Shown one piece after another: positions 6,221-6,330 of a DNA stretch of 6,330 bases (position 1 is the stretch's first letter; the number at the start of each line of letters is the position of its first letter). The DNA is taken from contig CALMAV010000314.1 in NCBI GenBank assembly GCA_937859895.1, positions 1-6,330 on the forward strand, given 5' to 3'. A program made the position numbers and the translations under genes. Below the pieces are notes generated by a model, which ran no database searches, was not told the origin of the DNA, and saw only the letters and a program-made list of their open reading frames with translations. Source of the DNA: an uncultured Bryobacterales bacterium. Lineage in GTDB: Bacteria; Acidobacteriota; Terriglobia; Bryobacterales; Bryobacteraceae.

Positions 6221-6330
6221 CTATTTTCGAGTGGCTCCGATAACGCGCGGCAAACCTGCCAGGTCGGAAATCACTTCGGTGTCGGTCCAGTAAGCGGCCA
6301 GCATCTGACGTACACCATCAAGGGATCGAT
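6221..6330 (-). CDS. C-terminal end of an unidentified gene (partial)
   Basis: Read on the minus strand, a frame is open from the right edge (first full codon at 6328-6326) through 35 codons to a TAG at 6221-6223. The visible residues begin RSLDGVRQMLAAYW and end DLAGLPRVIGATRK. The other two minus frames stop within this stretch. It ends 16 bases before the dinB start, typical of genes in one operon, and has ordinary amino acid composition. Too little is visible to name a family. If it is real, dinB may be transcribed from a promoter further upstream, outside the window. Confidence 0.55.
   Translation of the reverse strand, partial: RSLDGVRQMLAAYWTDTEVISDLAGLPRVIGATRK

Noticed and set aside
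6255..6270. Short palindrome around ACCTGCCAGGT near the right edge
   Set aside because: It lies within a probable coding frame, has 5-bp arms only, and does not match a LexA-type operator I can name.

Overview
The window looks like a stretch of ordinary bacterial chromosome. GC content is moderate (by eye in the mid-50s percent). The gene content fits a Gram-negative soil or environmental bacterium: a DinB-like metalloprotein, a Uma2 endonuclease, YebC next to RuvC, a DeoB-TpiA pair and a Pol IV with a basic C-terminal tail. Acidobacteriota is my best guess from the overall style of the proteins. That is an impression, because no rRNA or other lineage marker is present.

Left part (1-981, + strand): the 3' part of a DinB/YfiT-like metal-binding protein runs in from the left edge. 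After it comes a perfect 12-bp inverted repeat whose left arm begins at the stop codon, and then a Uma2-family (DUF820) PD-(D/E)XK-type endonuclease with a strong Shine-Dalgarno sequence.

Central part (1066-4932, + strand): five closely packed genes look like one transcription unit. They are yebC (GTG start), ruvC, a small Sec-exported protein of unknown function (TTG start overlapping the ruvC stop), deoB (GTG start overlapping the previous stop) and tpiA. YebC-RuvC is a widely conserved pair. The ruvA and ruvB genes often found with it are absent here, and two central-metabolism enzymes follow instead. DeoB interconverts (deoxy)ribose-1-phosphate and (deoxy)ribose-5-phosphate. TpiA interconverts the triose phosphates, so the pair could link nucleoside salvage to glycolysis through a deoxyribose-phosphate aldolase encoded elsewhere.

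Right part (4903-6330, - strand): a complete DNA polymerase IV (dinB) runs towards tpiA and overlaps its 3' end by 30 bp. Upstream of it, 16 nt away on the same strand, is the last 35 codons of an unidentified gene that continues past the right edge.

I found no tRNA, rRNA, CRISPR array, insertion sequence or phage gene. Nothing here amounts to a clearly new system. The best leads are the inverted repeat before the Uma2 gene, the conserved-position secreted protein between ruvC and deoB, and the convergent tpiA/dinB overlap. No stretch longer than about 90 bases lacks a gene.
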